A stretch of DNA of 64,000 bases, taken from positions 85,443,741 through 85,507,740 of the forward strand of contig CM041465.1 of the NCBI GenBank assembly GCA_023213395.1, given 5' to 3'. Origin of the DNA: Cycas panzhihuaensis (taxonomy: Eukaryota; Cycadophyta). The translations under genes and the position numbers were made by a program. Position 1 is the first letter of the stretch, and each line of letters starts with the position of its first letter. This document shows positions 11,633 through 23,000 of the stretch, piece by piece. The notes under the pieces are model-generated. The model was not told the DNA's origin and made no database searches. It saw only the letters and a list, made by a program, of their open reading frames with translations.

Positions 11633-13039
11633 AATAGGGTCCTGCACAACTGAAGCTTGAGAGTGAGCAGGGAGATTCGATCGTTGGTTGCCGGTTGATG
11701 CTGTCTGAACCAAGACGAATCTTGAGGGTCCATCAACTCTAGCATCATGCAGAAGCAGGCATAGAAAATTAGTGGTTGTTGGAGTAGTGGAGATCATTAT
11801 TCAACAAAGTGTAAGGGTTATCGAAGTCAATATTTAGGCGTGCAGAACTCGTTCTATTGGTGACTTGGCAGCTTTGAGGACAGCCTTCTTTGTATATAAG
11901 TAAGTTGATTAGAACATAATAAAACTCATAAGGAAAGAGCACTTTCTAGATTTATCTACCTACAAGTCTGTATAAGGGAGAGATTGGAGCCTTTTTTGGA
12001 TCATTTTCAACTTGCTACACTTGGTTTAGGTGTTGTATCTAGCAGATCTTCATATTTTTTGAGTTGTTGTGCTTTTATGACCCCTCTCCTTAGGTGAATT
12101 CATTGTATTGAGCCTGCACCTGTGTGTTAAGACATTGTTGGGTTGTTTTGGAGACTTGTATATATAAAATAAGCATTGTACAGCCTAAAAACAGTAGAGA
12201 TATATAAAGCCAAAGTATGGATTATGTTGGCTGGGCATATTTCTCCCTGGTTGGATACTTTCTACTGTGTTGGGCATGTTTGATGTGTGGCTGGGCATTG
12301 TTTCTTCTTGGCTGGGTGTGTTTCTCCCTGGTTGGGCTCATTCTGAGGGTGGCAGGACTGCATTCAAGTCATGAATCAACCGTTCAAATAGCTAGGTTAA
12401 CGTGATAACCAGTTGCTGTCCTTAAACAGTCGTGTCCTCTCTCTCCATCTCGTGTGACTTCTCAACATGTATTTTGGTTAATTTAGTGCTAAGTTTAGAC
12501 CTTAGCATAGTTTAAATCTATTTGGTTGTTGATTTAATACACGTGGAGTAAGTGATAAGAGGCAGCTATTCACAAAAGTCACATCTTTTTGGGAATATAC
12601 ATTTTGGCATATTTCCCTCAAAGTGAAAATATAAAAAGTGACCCTTTACACTATTCAAATATGAACTTTTGTTGATATTTGAAGATAATACTTAGAGTAT
12701 TGAAGCATTGTTGACCCATTTCAAGCGTGGATCGAAGCATTGTGTATGTATTTAAGACTTGTGACTGTGCACTATCATCTTGTGGTACCTCCTTTGTACT
12801 AAAACGAGCATTTTTTGGTCATTTGGAGTGTCAGGTGTGACATTTAATGACCACCTAAGGATGTTTATTGATGGAAAAAGGAAGAATTACAGTCAGTGGC
12901 TCAAGTGACGTGAGCATAATCTGTGTTAGGATCCCTTGGAAGTGTGCTCGTGAAGCAAAGGAAGGTCACAAGGGTGCATTTTCATCCTTAATATGTCTGT
13001 TTGGTGTTGTGTACTTTATTTTGTAGCCAGATATTCGAG
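11633..13039 (+). other. Untranslated leader of C2
   Basis: About 1.4 kb between PBS and gag without a credible frame. A stretch at 12220-12360 repeats GGTTGG and GGCTGGGC motifs and gives a short hydrophobic ORF that I consider an accident of composition. Confidence 0.6.
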
Positions 13040-13864
13040 ATGGAGAAGCTTATGCCGAAGGTTATCTTTAATGGTAACAACTTCAGTGAATCAAAGGCTA
13101 ACATGGAGCTAATTCTAATGGTGAACTAACTCTAGGGAATCACCAAGGCAAAACTTGAGTCAGTCCCACTTGACTATAAGGAGCAGATCAGACTTGAAGA
13201 GAAGCAATTTATGGCCATTGGACTACTAAAACTTTCACTAGCACCATACCAGAGAGCCCTTGTTCACAATCTAGATGACCCAGCCGAGATTTGGATGAAG
13301 TTGTGTGACACTTTTGAGAAGAAGAAGACAAATAGGCATCTTGCTCTAATGTTGGAACTACTTAATTCAAAAGTCAAAGATGAGAACAACATCAGCTCCT
13401 ACCTGAACAAGATAACCAACTTAAAGAACAAGTTAGAAGAGTTAAAGCAGAATTCAATCGATGATGTGCTCCTATTTATGATAATCATGTCGAAGCTACT
13501 AGCTGCATTTGCCACATTCCAGACCATATACGGTAAAGACGAAGTGATGGAGGCAAAAACTTTTGACAGGTTTAAAAACCTAATTCTAGCAGAGGACACC
13601 AAGCTAAAACATCATGGTTTACTTGGAGGATCCAGTTCAAGTCAGGCCTTAACCATGAAAACTCAGCGGATAGAGGCCCCGAAGGAGGAGAAGATCACAC
13701 AATGGTCTGGAGAAAGCTCATAAGACAAGAAGATGTTTAATGGAAAGTGCAATTATTGCAAAAAAGATGGTCATCGTAAGAAGAACTATTGGTTCAAGCA
13801 TCGTGACAAATGCAAAGACAACCAGGATGATAAAGGAAAGGGTGTTACTGCCCATTGCATCTGA
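13040..13864 (+). pseudogene. gag: gag of C2 (copia)
   Basis: The start ATG at 13040 gives MEKLMPKVIFNG, followed by two stop codons near 13128-13134. A long open part (13211-13723) then contains the copia gag domain: W-M-K-L near residue 90, NRHLALMLELLNSK, and NISSYLNKITNLKNKLEEL. After a stop at 13724 the zinc knuckle CNYCKKDGHRKKNYW follows at 13749-13793; the last cysteine of CCHC is Tyr. Gag and pol share one frame with only stop codons between them, as usual in copia. The product would be the particle protein. Confidence 0.87.
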
Positions 13865-16800
13865 GTACAAACCTTGTGAGCCGAATTAAATTTGAGATAC
13901 TATTGGGTATTGGATTCTGGAGCACAGAAGCACATCTCTTACTAGAGGCGTAACTTTGATAAGTTGAACTCAAATCAGAGTGGAGCTGAGATTGTTCTTA
14001 GAGATGCCCGTGTATTGCCAGCGGATGGTATCGATGATGTTTCCATTATAGGAGGCAAGTTTTCTGGGGTATACTATGTACCTAAGATGCAGTTGAACCT
14101 TTTGTTTGCTAGGGAGATCTACAAATAAGGTATGAAAGTGGAGCTCTATGAAGATAAGTATCTGATTAAGGACCCAAAATAGAATTTTGCTGTCATAGCT
14201 ACCGAAAAAGTCATGGACAACTTCAGGGTATTTGAGAAGTTTCAATCTCTGAAGAAGTCCTATGCCTTTATTGCCAGTGCGGATGACATGAGTAAACTGT
14301 GGCACAATCGCCTTGGGTACCTTAATTACAGAAGTATTGCACTACTGAAGAGGTTGAAGATGGTGGATGGGCTACTGTTAGTTACCTGCTCAGATGGTGT
14401 ATGCGAAGGATGTATGTATGGCAATCATTATCGCTATCCTTTTGCTCAGGATAACGCCTGGAGAGCTAAGGAGAAGCTAGATCTTATGCATTCATACATT
14501 ATGGGACCACTTCTTAATCCTTCGATATTAGGAGCTCGTTATACACTCATGTTTGCGGATGATTACACCAGGAAAGCCTAGGTTTATTTTCTCAAAGATA
14601 AGGTAGATGTATTTGATCACTTCTGTGATTAGAAAGCGATGGTTGAAAATGAAAGTGAAAAGAAAATAAAAACTTTATGAAGTGATAATGGTAAGGAATA
14701 CGACAATCATGCATTTAATCAGTTCTGCCGCAACCATGGTATAAAGCAGGAGTTTATAGTCCCATATACCCCACAATAGAATAGAGTTGCTAAAAGAAAG
14801 AATCATACCATGATGGAGATGGCGAGGTGTATGGTACATGCTAAAAACCTACCACCGAAGTTTTGGGCAGAAGCTGTGGCGACTGCTATTTATATATTGA
14901 ACAGGGTACCCACTCAGGCGGCAAAGATGACCCCTAAAGAGAAATGGACCGGTCGGAAGCCTACCATTAGTCATTTGAGTACGTTTGGGTGTATAGCATA
15001 CGCCCACATCCCTGATGATACCCGCAAGAAGCTGGATCGGAAGAGTCTGAAGTGCATATTCATGGGGTATTGCACGGAGAACAAAGCTTATAGACTATGG
15101 AATCCATAGGGGGAGAAGATTGTGGTTAGTCAGGATGTTAAATTTGATGAGTCATCGATGTATCATGCTGAAAGAGCATCAAAGGAAGCTTTTTACCCTC
15201 CCCTTCTCCCATTCCCAGATTCTTCAAGCAAAGTGGATGATGAGCCAGTCGCTGTAGCACCTGAGGAAGCAGGACCAAGTGGGACACGTAATAGTGAGGA
15301 ACTGCCACTAGTAGAAGTACCTCTAGCAACAGGTCCTTCTAGACCTTTATGGGTAAGGAAAACTCTTAAAGATTCTGGTGTGGTGATGTAAACTCTTACT
15401 GATGATAGACGAACCAGAAGTCAGCATGCCAGTCGAACTCTACCGGTCGACACCAATGACTCCAGTGATCCTGATTCGTTTGCCGAAGCGAAAGGAGATC
15501 CACGATGGAGAGATGCAATGGAGGAAGAGTATGGTTCTCTGATGAAGAACGATACGTGGGATTTAGTTCCACTTCCTCCATCGAAGAATCTTGTTGGATG
15601 CAAGTGGGTCTATAAGACAAAGTTCCACTCCGATTGAGAGGTGGACAAGTATAAGGCTAGACTTGTTGCACAGGGATTCAAGTAGAAAGAAGAAATTGAC
15701 TATGAGGAGACATTTGCACCAGTCTCCAGAATGACAATGGTCTGCTTACTCATTTCCTTAGTAGTTGCTTTAGATTGGGAGTTACACCAGATGGACGTTA
15801 AGTCCACATTCCTTAATGAGGATCTAAAGGAGGAGATATACATGTCGCAGCCTCTGGGATTCATTAAGGATGGCCAGAAGCATCTTGTTTACCATTTGAA
15901 GAAATCAATCTATGGCCTGAAACAAGCACCTCGTGCTTGGCATGAGAAGATGGATACTAAGTTGAAAGCTGAAGGTTTTGAAATTTCATAACTGAACCCA
16001 AACCTGTATGTGAAAAGAAGATGGACTTCTGTAGTTGATTGCGTGGTGTATGTGGATGATCTAATCATTAGTGGTAATCATAGCAAGGCTATAGCCGAAG
16101 TCAAGTCCAATTTGGGAGCTTCATTTGACATGACGGATCTTAGGAAACTTCACTATTTAGATCAGGCAGATGGAAGATAGGATCATGTTGTTGCAATCTC
16201 AATATGTGAAGAACTTATTGGAGAGATTTGGAATGCAACACTGCAAACCTGTTGCAACACCTTGTGTCAAAGGCATAAGATTGCAGAAGGATATGGCCAA
16301 ACCTTCTATAGATGGTACAATGTATCATCAGTTAGTAGGGAGTCTCATTTATTTGACTCATACCAGGCCAGATATCACATACGCTATTGGATTGGTTTCC
16401 CGCTATATGCAAAATCCATAGGAGCCTCATTCGGTGCCAGCAAAATAGATTTTGAAATATCTAAAGGGGACAATCAATTTTAGTCTTGAATACCATAGAG
16501 GTGAGAAAATCAGGTTGCATGGCTACACAAATGTTGATTGGGGAGGAGATTTCGATGATCAGAAGTCCACAACTGGATACCTGTTTAGTATTGGCAATGG
16601 ATTTGTTTCATGGCAATCGAAGAAGCAACAGATAGTGGCACTATCTTCTATAGAAGTAGAATATCAAGGACTTAGTACTGGTGCGAAAGAAGCAGTATGG
16701 TTACAAGGTCTCTTGGAATTTCTTAGCATTTCTAATGGACATCTGATTCTCTTTTGATAATCAAAGTACCATTCGTTTGTCGAAGAATCCAGAGTTTCAT

Positions 16801-17022
16801 GCACATACAAAGCATATTGAGATTCAGCACCATTACATTCATTTGCTGATCAAGTCAGGGAAACTACAGGTTGACTATTGTCTGAGTGAATTACAACTTG
16901 CGGACGTGTTTACCAAGCCTCTCACTAAAGACTATTTCTCGAAGATGCATACCAAATTAGGACTCACCGATGTTATCCTTGAGGGGGGATGTATCAACAA
17001 GGATAAAGAAGCTGCAGGATAG
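13865..17022 (+). pseudogene. pol: pol of C2: protease, integrase, reverse transcriptase, RNase H
   Basis: Protease: YYWVLDSGAQKHI near 13900 (D-S-G-A intact). Integrase: LWHNRLGYLNYRSIALL and CEGCMYG for HHCC; then FADDYTRKA, SDNGKEY and VAKRKNHTM. In copia the last motif is normally AERKN, so the catalytic Glu is Lys here. The GKEY and LGC-like C-terminal region follows to 15109. Reverse transcriptase: WVYKTKFHSD at 15605, LVAQGFK, QMDVKSTFLN, and YVDDLIISGN at about 16050 (active). A frameshift near 16160 leads to SQYVKNLLERFGMQ (16200). RNase H: LKYLKGTINFSLEY, STTGYLFSI, VALSSIEVEY. A second frameshift near 16755 is followed by NPEFHAHTKHIEIQHHYI and LADVFTKPL, the usual copia end at 17022. 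At least ten in-frame stops are present. Confidence 0.9.
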
Positions 17023-17080
17023 TCCCAGCCTTCGTGATAACTCAACTACTGCATGTTGCAGATTCCCCACATTCACATTA

Positions 17081-17088
17081 AGGGGGGA
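17081..17088 (+). promoter_or_regulatory. Polypurine tract of C2
   Basis: AGGGGGGA directly precedes the TG of the 3' LTR. This is the primer site for plus-strand DNA synthesis. Confidence 0.88.
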
Positions 17089-17443
17089 TGTTAGCATGGC
17101 AGTTAATTATTAAGCCACTTAATTAATGTTACTGTGGTTTAATTATATGAAACGATGTGAGCGAAAAGGTGCAACTTATTTGGAGGGTCACAACCCTAAT
17201 CAGGTGGCACCTCTTGGAGAGTATAAAAGCCTTGAGGCCTTGTATATTCATCATCCAAGTTCATTGTGTAATAATCAATGATCCCTTGAGGATCCTTTTG
17301 TAGTGGGTTTTTTCTCGAAAGGGTTTCCCATGTATATCATGTGTTCTGTGCCTATCTTCTGTGTATATTTTATATTGTGCTTGCTGTGTATGGTAAAAGA
17401 TCCTACATATAAGAACACATGTATGTATTTATGTTCTCAAACA
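17089..17443 (+). repeat. 3' LTR of C2
   Basis: It begins TGTTAGCATGG and ends CTCAAACA. It has the same length as the 5' LTR (355 bases), with about 27 differences counted by eye. It is followed by the GGGGA target duplication. Confidence 0.93.
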
Positions 17444-17501
17444 GGGGAGAAGGAAGAGATGGCTCTATTACAAGTGTAAATGAGGAATATGAAGGAAGCA
17501 A

Positions 17502-17513
17502 GCTCTGATACCA
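17502..17513 (-). promoter_or_regulatory. Primer binding site of C1 (initiator tRNA-Met type)
   Basis: On the minus strand it reads TGGTATCAGAGC, the standard complement to the 3' end of plant initiator tRNA-Met that primes minus-strand DNA synthesis. It is the same 12 bases as in C1-prime and G3. Confidence 0.92.
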
Positions 17514-17515
17514 CA

Positions 17516-17813
17516 TAAAAAGAGTGGATCTATCCTTCATCTCCATGCACTAAACACAAAGGTAAACATGGGATCTAGAGAGACTTGAGAGAAAGAAAGT
17601 AGATCTTCTAAAATGGGGAGGTAAGAATGAGCCTCCTCTATTGAGCTTTTACTTTTATATTGAGAGAGGAAGTATTAGAGTTAGGTGAAATAAAATTACA
17701 CATAATAAACATGAAATTGTATTTCACTTAAGTGATCTAATTTAAAGTTCACTTAAGACCCTTTTTAGAAATAATCAACCAATGTAATGACCTTGTGACA
17801 TTAACCCTTTTCA
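17516..17813 (-). repeat. 5' LTR of C1
   Basis: It lies between the C1 PBS and the broken E0 gag. On the minus strand it begins TGAAAAGGGTTAATG and has a length near 300 bases, like the 289 and 307 bases of the C1-prime LTRs. Shared stretches include AGGTCATTA near the start. The inner end is uncertain by a few bases because no perfect CA is seen (it reads TTTTTATG before the PBS). The outer end is the junction with E0 gag codons. Confidence 0.75.
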
Positions 17814-18037
17814 GTAAGGACCCTTTCAAGGTAGGCAATAGGATCTTTATATTGAAAACTCCCTATGACATATATAGGGAGGGGTTGAGGTTCTTAATAA
17901 CTTTCAACTAACTCAGGATGGCAATAGATAAGATCCTCATTTACTTGGGTAGGATCATAATGGGAGGAAGGGGCCTTAGCATGAGGCCAATCCAATGCAT
18001 AAGGGTCATAAGTCCAATTGAAATGGTAGCCTTCCAT
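17814..18037 (-). pseudogene. gag: E0: N-terminal fragment of a Tat-like gag
   Basis: The ATG at 18037 starts MEGYHFNWTYDPYALDW and runs 74 codons to the copia insertion, with one stop (TAA) after residue 47. The N-terminal pattern M-E-x-Y...N-W-x-Y is the same as in T-minus (MERYLSNWAY) and T-plus. The distance of about 240 bases from the PBS is also the same, which is why this start was chosen. The last residues DPIAYLERVLT run straight into the LTR of C1, so E0 is the older host of C1. The rest of the element lies outside the window on the left side of C1. The role would be particle formation; only the fragment is seen. Confidence 0.72.
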
Positions 18038-18278
18038 TGGTTACTCTTGATTAGATGAAGGGATTAGCAAATAAGCAGGCTCTACTTCAATAAGAGGTAG
18101 ACCACATAGGTGATGTGAAAAGCATTGTATCCATGGGTAAACCCAACCACTTAAAGAATTAGAGGGAAATAAAAAAGAAGAAGGTAATAAGAGATCTATA
18201 AAAGACACCCTAATAAACCCTATATAAAGAGAAAAGGTGCGTAAAAAAGCCAAAGGGAAACTAAGGTGTTCTAACTAG

Positions 18279-18299
18279 TGTCCCTAGTATGGTCACTAA
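18279..18299 (-). promoter_or_regulatory. Primer binding site of E0 (Tat-type)
   Basis: On the minus strand it reads TTAGTGACCATACTAGGGAC, close to the T-plus site TAACGACCATACTGGGGACT. It follows an LTR end with CA. It lies about 240 bases before the E0 gag start, as in the other two Tat-like elements. Confidence 0.7.
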
Positions 18300-20000
18300 T
18301 GAGATCACTCCTACCAAGGGTACTTAACCTACACTTGAAGAGGCTAGGCCTAGGGTATGGGACCTAAAGAGAGGTGTAAAGGGGTCTTAAGTGGGTCATG
18401 TAGGGCACTCGTGCACCTCAGAAGTGCAGATTCAAAATGCATGGGTGTAATCCTCCTCCTTGCAACTAGGGTTTTGAGATGAAAGGGAATAGAGGTGTGG
18501 TATAATGATGCACTTATTTCCTTTTGCATCACAATTGGATAAGTTGCCTTTGAGAGGGGTCAACTTGATATAGGAGAAAAGAGAGAGAAGGAGAAGAAAT
18601 AAAGGGGCTAATTGGGGTGAGTTTGCTTAGTTGAATGGTAAGTATAGGGTTTGGGTATGAAACTAAATAGAATAAGTGTGGCTAAAGGAGAGATAGCAAA
18701 GAAGTTATAGAAGTAAATAAGAATAGAAGCAAATAAAGCAAAGAAAACCAAGCAAAAGGTGGTCCTCACTCTCATACACTTTTACTCTCTTTATTCCTCT
18801 ATATTCTTACTATGAAACATAATATAATAAAAAAGGGGTAGAAGGAGGGTAGCTCAGGAGTTCCTTTTGTATGTAACCCTACCTTGTTATAGACCCTTTG
18901 TTTCTACCCAAAAGAGAAAACAAACTTCCTTTTAACAAATAAACCCTAATCCTTAACATAAAGCCTTCCCTTCTCTTATATGTTCCTTTTATGTGAAAAA
19001 GAAATAGTAAGACAATGGGGGGAAGAATTATTATGGTGGGGAGTAAAGGATAGGAATGTTAACAAAGAGTGAAATAAATGAAAGGGGAAGAGTAGGGGTT
19101 AGAGGATATGTACCTATTCTAATGGTGGTTGATAATGTTTCTTCTCTCAATCTTTCCTTGGTCTCCCTTGTCTTCTTTTAAAAACTCCCTTGTTGTGTGA
19201 GGAGGTGTGAGCTCTCCACTTACGCATCCCAAATAAAAGGTAACAAAAGAATGCTAAAAGGAAAGGAAATAGAGTAGAAGGAAACTAAAATATAACACTT
19301 ACCATGTTAGGGGTGTCTTCCAACTCCAAACCCTAAGGTTTATGTAAAATAAATTGCTTCCTTTCTTGTCCCTACAAGTTAGTACTCAAGAAAGAAAGAT
19401 ATTATGATAATCCTCCAAATTTCATCTTATGTAAGTAAACTGATATAAATATGAATTAGCTACATGGATATATCAACTATCAAAATAATAACAACATCAA
19501 CATGAAATAAGAGAGAAGAGAAGTGACTTGAAATGGTGTTACCTCCCCCACATGAAAGGTTTCCCTAGTTGTACTAGGTAAAATTTCTCCACCAAAACCC
19601 TGCAACTTAGTAGCAAGATGAAAATAGGAAGGAAGATGAGGATGTAAGCTCTAACCCTACCTTCTATAACTCAAGACACCAACAAAACTACTAAAATCCA
19701 ATAATCCTACTCATGCAACATGCCAAAAAAATGTAAGAGAAAGGTGAGAGGGGCCTCACAATAAGCCAACCAAGGTGAAGGGGGGTTCATTTCTTATTGA
19801 AACAACTTTGCAAATAAATACAAATACCATGTCAAATTCCTTCATGTGTAATTTAAATAGCTCTTCCTTAAGGGATATTATTCTAATCTTATTCCTTTGA
19901 CTGTACAAATTTGAAAAACATGTCTATATTACATATGAGGAATTTAAATTCTCTACATATATAAGGAGAGGATATGAGACTGAGAGTTTTAGAATTACTA
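18300..20000 (-). repeat. 5' LTR of E0 (outer boundary uncertain)
   Basis: On the minus strand it ends GTGATCTCA at 18300. Near its inner end (about 18400-18445) it shares TGAATCTGCACT, then TGCCCTACAT, with the matching part of the T-plus LTR (TGAATCTGCACT, then TGCCCTACGA), so it is an LTR of a related family. I could not find the outer end. The limit of about 20000 is a guess based on the loss of the moderately GC-rich composition. Short ORFs here (for example 18350-18532) have no recognisable content. Confidence 0.5.
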
Positions 20001-23000
20001 CACCTACATTATCTCTTTCTATCTAGCTAGCTAGATTAGTATTCATGGTAGTAGGTCAGGCTTCAACTCTATTGACAATATCCCATGTGTTTTTAGCTCT
20101 CAGAAGGGCTTCTATCTTTATTTACCAAATATGGTAGTTTAAATCTATCAATTTATCTTGATTAGACAAAGCTAAAATTAAAGAGACCATACTTGAGAAT
20201 AGAAAACTAGTTCTAGATAGATTTGACCATACAATTGTATAGCTTTTTATATAGAATCGTAACCATATCGACTAGTACAATAGGTACCTCAAAAGAAAAC
20301 TCTTCACATGTAGATTACGAATCTATAATTATTTTTTTTAGACAGTTTACAAATTTACTAAAAATTAACTTGAAATCTAGAGAGGGGCAACTAGAGTTTT
20401 ATAGAAATTTACTTTGATTTCAACAAATCATTTATCAAAATTAATAAACTTAGTCTTAAATTCTTTGAATCACTGAAACACAAGTGATTTAAGTATATTT
20501 ACTTAGAAAAATCTAAGATTTTTTAAGAAAATTATACTTCAAACTATGTAGGCTATAAAAGGGTAAAAAATAGCCTTAAACAGTGCTTAGATGACTTCAA
20601 GCCAATTGAAGAAAATGATGCTTATGCTTTAATCTACTTGTTGCCTAAATTTCACTCAATTATGAGACCTTTGATAAAATCGAGTTTTTACAAGTTTTAC
20701 AAATTTAAATCTAAAGTTTACTTTCTTCTTCTGAGAGATCCAACTCCTTCTCCTTTAACTAAGAGCTTTAATTTGACTCTTTCTATGACTAAACCTCTTC
20801 CTCTATTAATCAGGTCATAGAGCAGACCTACCCTGACACCATGTTAACTTTACAAATAGAGAAAACCTAAATATTGATGAAAAATGACTTGAATTATAGT
20901 AAGATAATATATCCTTAAATATACATGGTTCAATATAATCATTATAAACTAAATTGTAATTAACACTTTAGAACATGACACACGTCAGGAATATAAAGGG
21001 AGTTACAAAAGAGGATTTATAATATTACCCTTCTAATAACTTAGGATAAAGCATTATACTTTAATCATATAGAGCATTGTTGGTAATATTTACCATCTTA
21101 TAATTCATGTCTAAAGAGCTTTTGTTGCCAAGAGGACAAATATTTTCTAGATTTTGAGAAGTCTACACTCATCTCACACTAATAGGTAAGTGAAGGTATG
21201 TGCTTCTAGATTTTTATTTGCGTTTAGATTAGTGTAGCTCTTTTATTTAATATATATTAACATCTGCCTATTATCTTAGTGAGTCTATATGTGTATTATC
21301 AACCTATGATGATTTTGACTATGGTTAATAGCTTCAAAACATTATCCATTGAATTTTTTTGTAACTAGAAAAAGGTTTTCTAGTACATTTAAAAATACTT
21401 TTCACCCTTCTTTTGCCACTATTTGTAGTGATTTCATGCTTGTCTTATACTTTTAGGTGCTTTTGATATCAAAACCATCAGTTTTATGTGTATTTTTTTT
21501 TATCCCAGTATGATATATGTTTATCTAGCCTTGATTTTAGTCCATCCCATGTTAAAATATGTTTATCCTGCACTCTAATCTTCTTTAGTAGAGCTTTGTA
21601 TTACCATTGAGATTATCATGGTACTGTTAAAACATTCTTTGTGGCACCATTAAAAACCTCACAATACTATTGAATACTTAGTAGGATGATAGTTTGTAGC
21701 CAAAAAAGGAAAAATACACACTTCAACGTATAATAAATATGACTAGTTATATTTTTACCCTAGGTTGGGTCTAAAATTTACATGGGGATCTATTTTTTGT
21801 TCCTCATAAGTCTTGGACTTAATACTTTATTTATTTTTTATTATTTTTTCTAAATCCATGGGCAAGTTACCCATGGTTTTAGCCCATGGTTTGGATCTTA
21901 AACCATAGGCCCAATACCACCTCCATGTAGCACTCTATATCTATAAAATCCTCTCATTTTCCATGGAAAAAAGAGATCAAATTTTTCAATATTATATTAT
22001 TGGAATTCTCATATCTTTCACTTGTACATTAGCTTTCTTTTTAGAGTGAAATTTGGAAATAAGTTAGAGTTAGAAAAGGCTTAGATTAGAGCACATGCTA
22101 AGAGAATCCCTTATTGATTAAGAACTAGGGTAAATCCTCTTATATAATTTATGTTTTAGGCTATTTTGATTTATATTTGGTTTGTAATTTGTTAATCTCT
22201 CTTTGTATTTATATCTAAATGCTTGTTTCTTGTCTTTTCACTTCGTATATTTCATTTCTCTACATAAAAGTGTCTTGCAAGGGAGGGATGGCTTAGTATC
22301 AATATTTGAGCTTTGATTTGATAGTAATCCTACTAACTTTGAGGCTCCTTTTATTACTAGTTATCATTGGGTTTATAGGTGATTCTATTTTAACTTGTAG
22401 TTTGTTTAAATCATTTCATCTTTTTGCTTTCTATTACATGCACTAACCTATAGGTAGAGGGGATCGATAAGAAAGTTTTATGTAGGTTGGAAGCTACATG
22501 AGAGTTGGAGTAATATAATCCTCCTCTCATTCTTCTTCTTACCAATTTTAAAAGTGTTTATTATGTAGCTAGAATACTACCTAATTTTTCTCAAAATTAT
22601 AAAAAGGTATGACCTAGAAAATGTGTGATTTAAACTTATTTTTAAGCACTTTAAATTATCAACTATACTTTTTTCCATCATGACTTGATCTAGTAAATAA
22701 AAATATTATGAATTCTTCCTAAAAAAATATTATGAATTAGATGCATACAACTAACTTAGTTTTTAGCTATTTGATGATGAGGCTTTATATTCCCAAGAGT
22801 TTTATGAAAAATATTTAGAATAAATCCTGGGTTTTTCCTCCAAAACCCTTACCTTATAGATTTTATTTTAGAATAGAAAGGGCTCAAAATTGCATCTTTT
22901 AATTTTTCTTTTCTATTTAAAAATAAAAAGATGAAAGAGGATTTCACTTACTTCTTTATTATACCTACCTATTTCTCTTTACCTCTTATAAATAACTAGT

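Larger units (their letters stand above)
11266..17443 (+). mobile_element. C2: complete Ty1/copia element with both LTRs and TSD
   Basis: This 6178-base element has two LTRs of 355 bases each (11266-11620 and 17089-17443), PBS 11621-11632, a polypurine tract directly before the 3' LTR, gag and pol. It is flanked by the 5-base direct repeat GGGGA (11261-11265 and 17444-17448). By eye the two LTRs differ at about 27 of 355 positions, so the insertion is old but younger than its host element C1. The coding part is broken by many stops and at least two frameshifts. Confidence 0.95.
6298..17813 (-). mobile_element. C1: Ty1/copia element, interrupted by C2 and T-minus
   Basis: This is a minus-strand copia element with 5' LTR (17813-17516), tRNA-Met-type PBS (17513-17502), a long leader, gag (from 9303), protease, integrase and the N-terminal edge of reverse transcriptase. 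The order gag-PR-INT-RT is that of copia. The insertion of C2 (11266-17443) splits the leader. T-minus splits the element at 6297/6298, so the remaining RT, RNase H and 3' LTR must lie beyond the left edge. The same family recurs on the plus strand at 40315-61927 (C1-prime), with matching gag, pol and leader. C1 itself is inserted in the gag of E0. Confidence 0.88.

Noticed and set aside
12217-12405. Hydrophobic 62-codon ORF as a small membrane protein
   Set aside because: It lies in the C2 leader and derives from repeated GGCTGGGC and GGTTGG words, with no conserved context.
20834-20848. PBS-like complement CTGACACCATGTTAAC as the 5' end of an element
   Set aside because: Three mismatches to the tRNA-Met site and no second LTR. 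The better PBS for the gag fragment is at 18279-18299.
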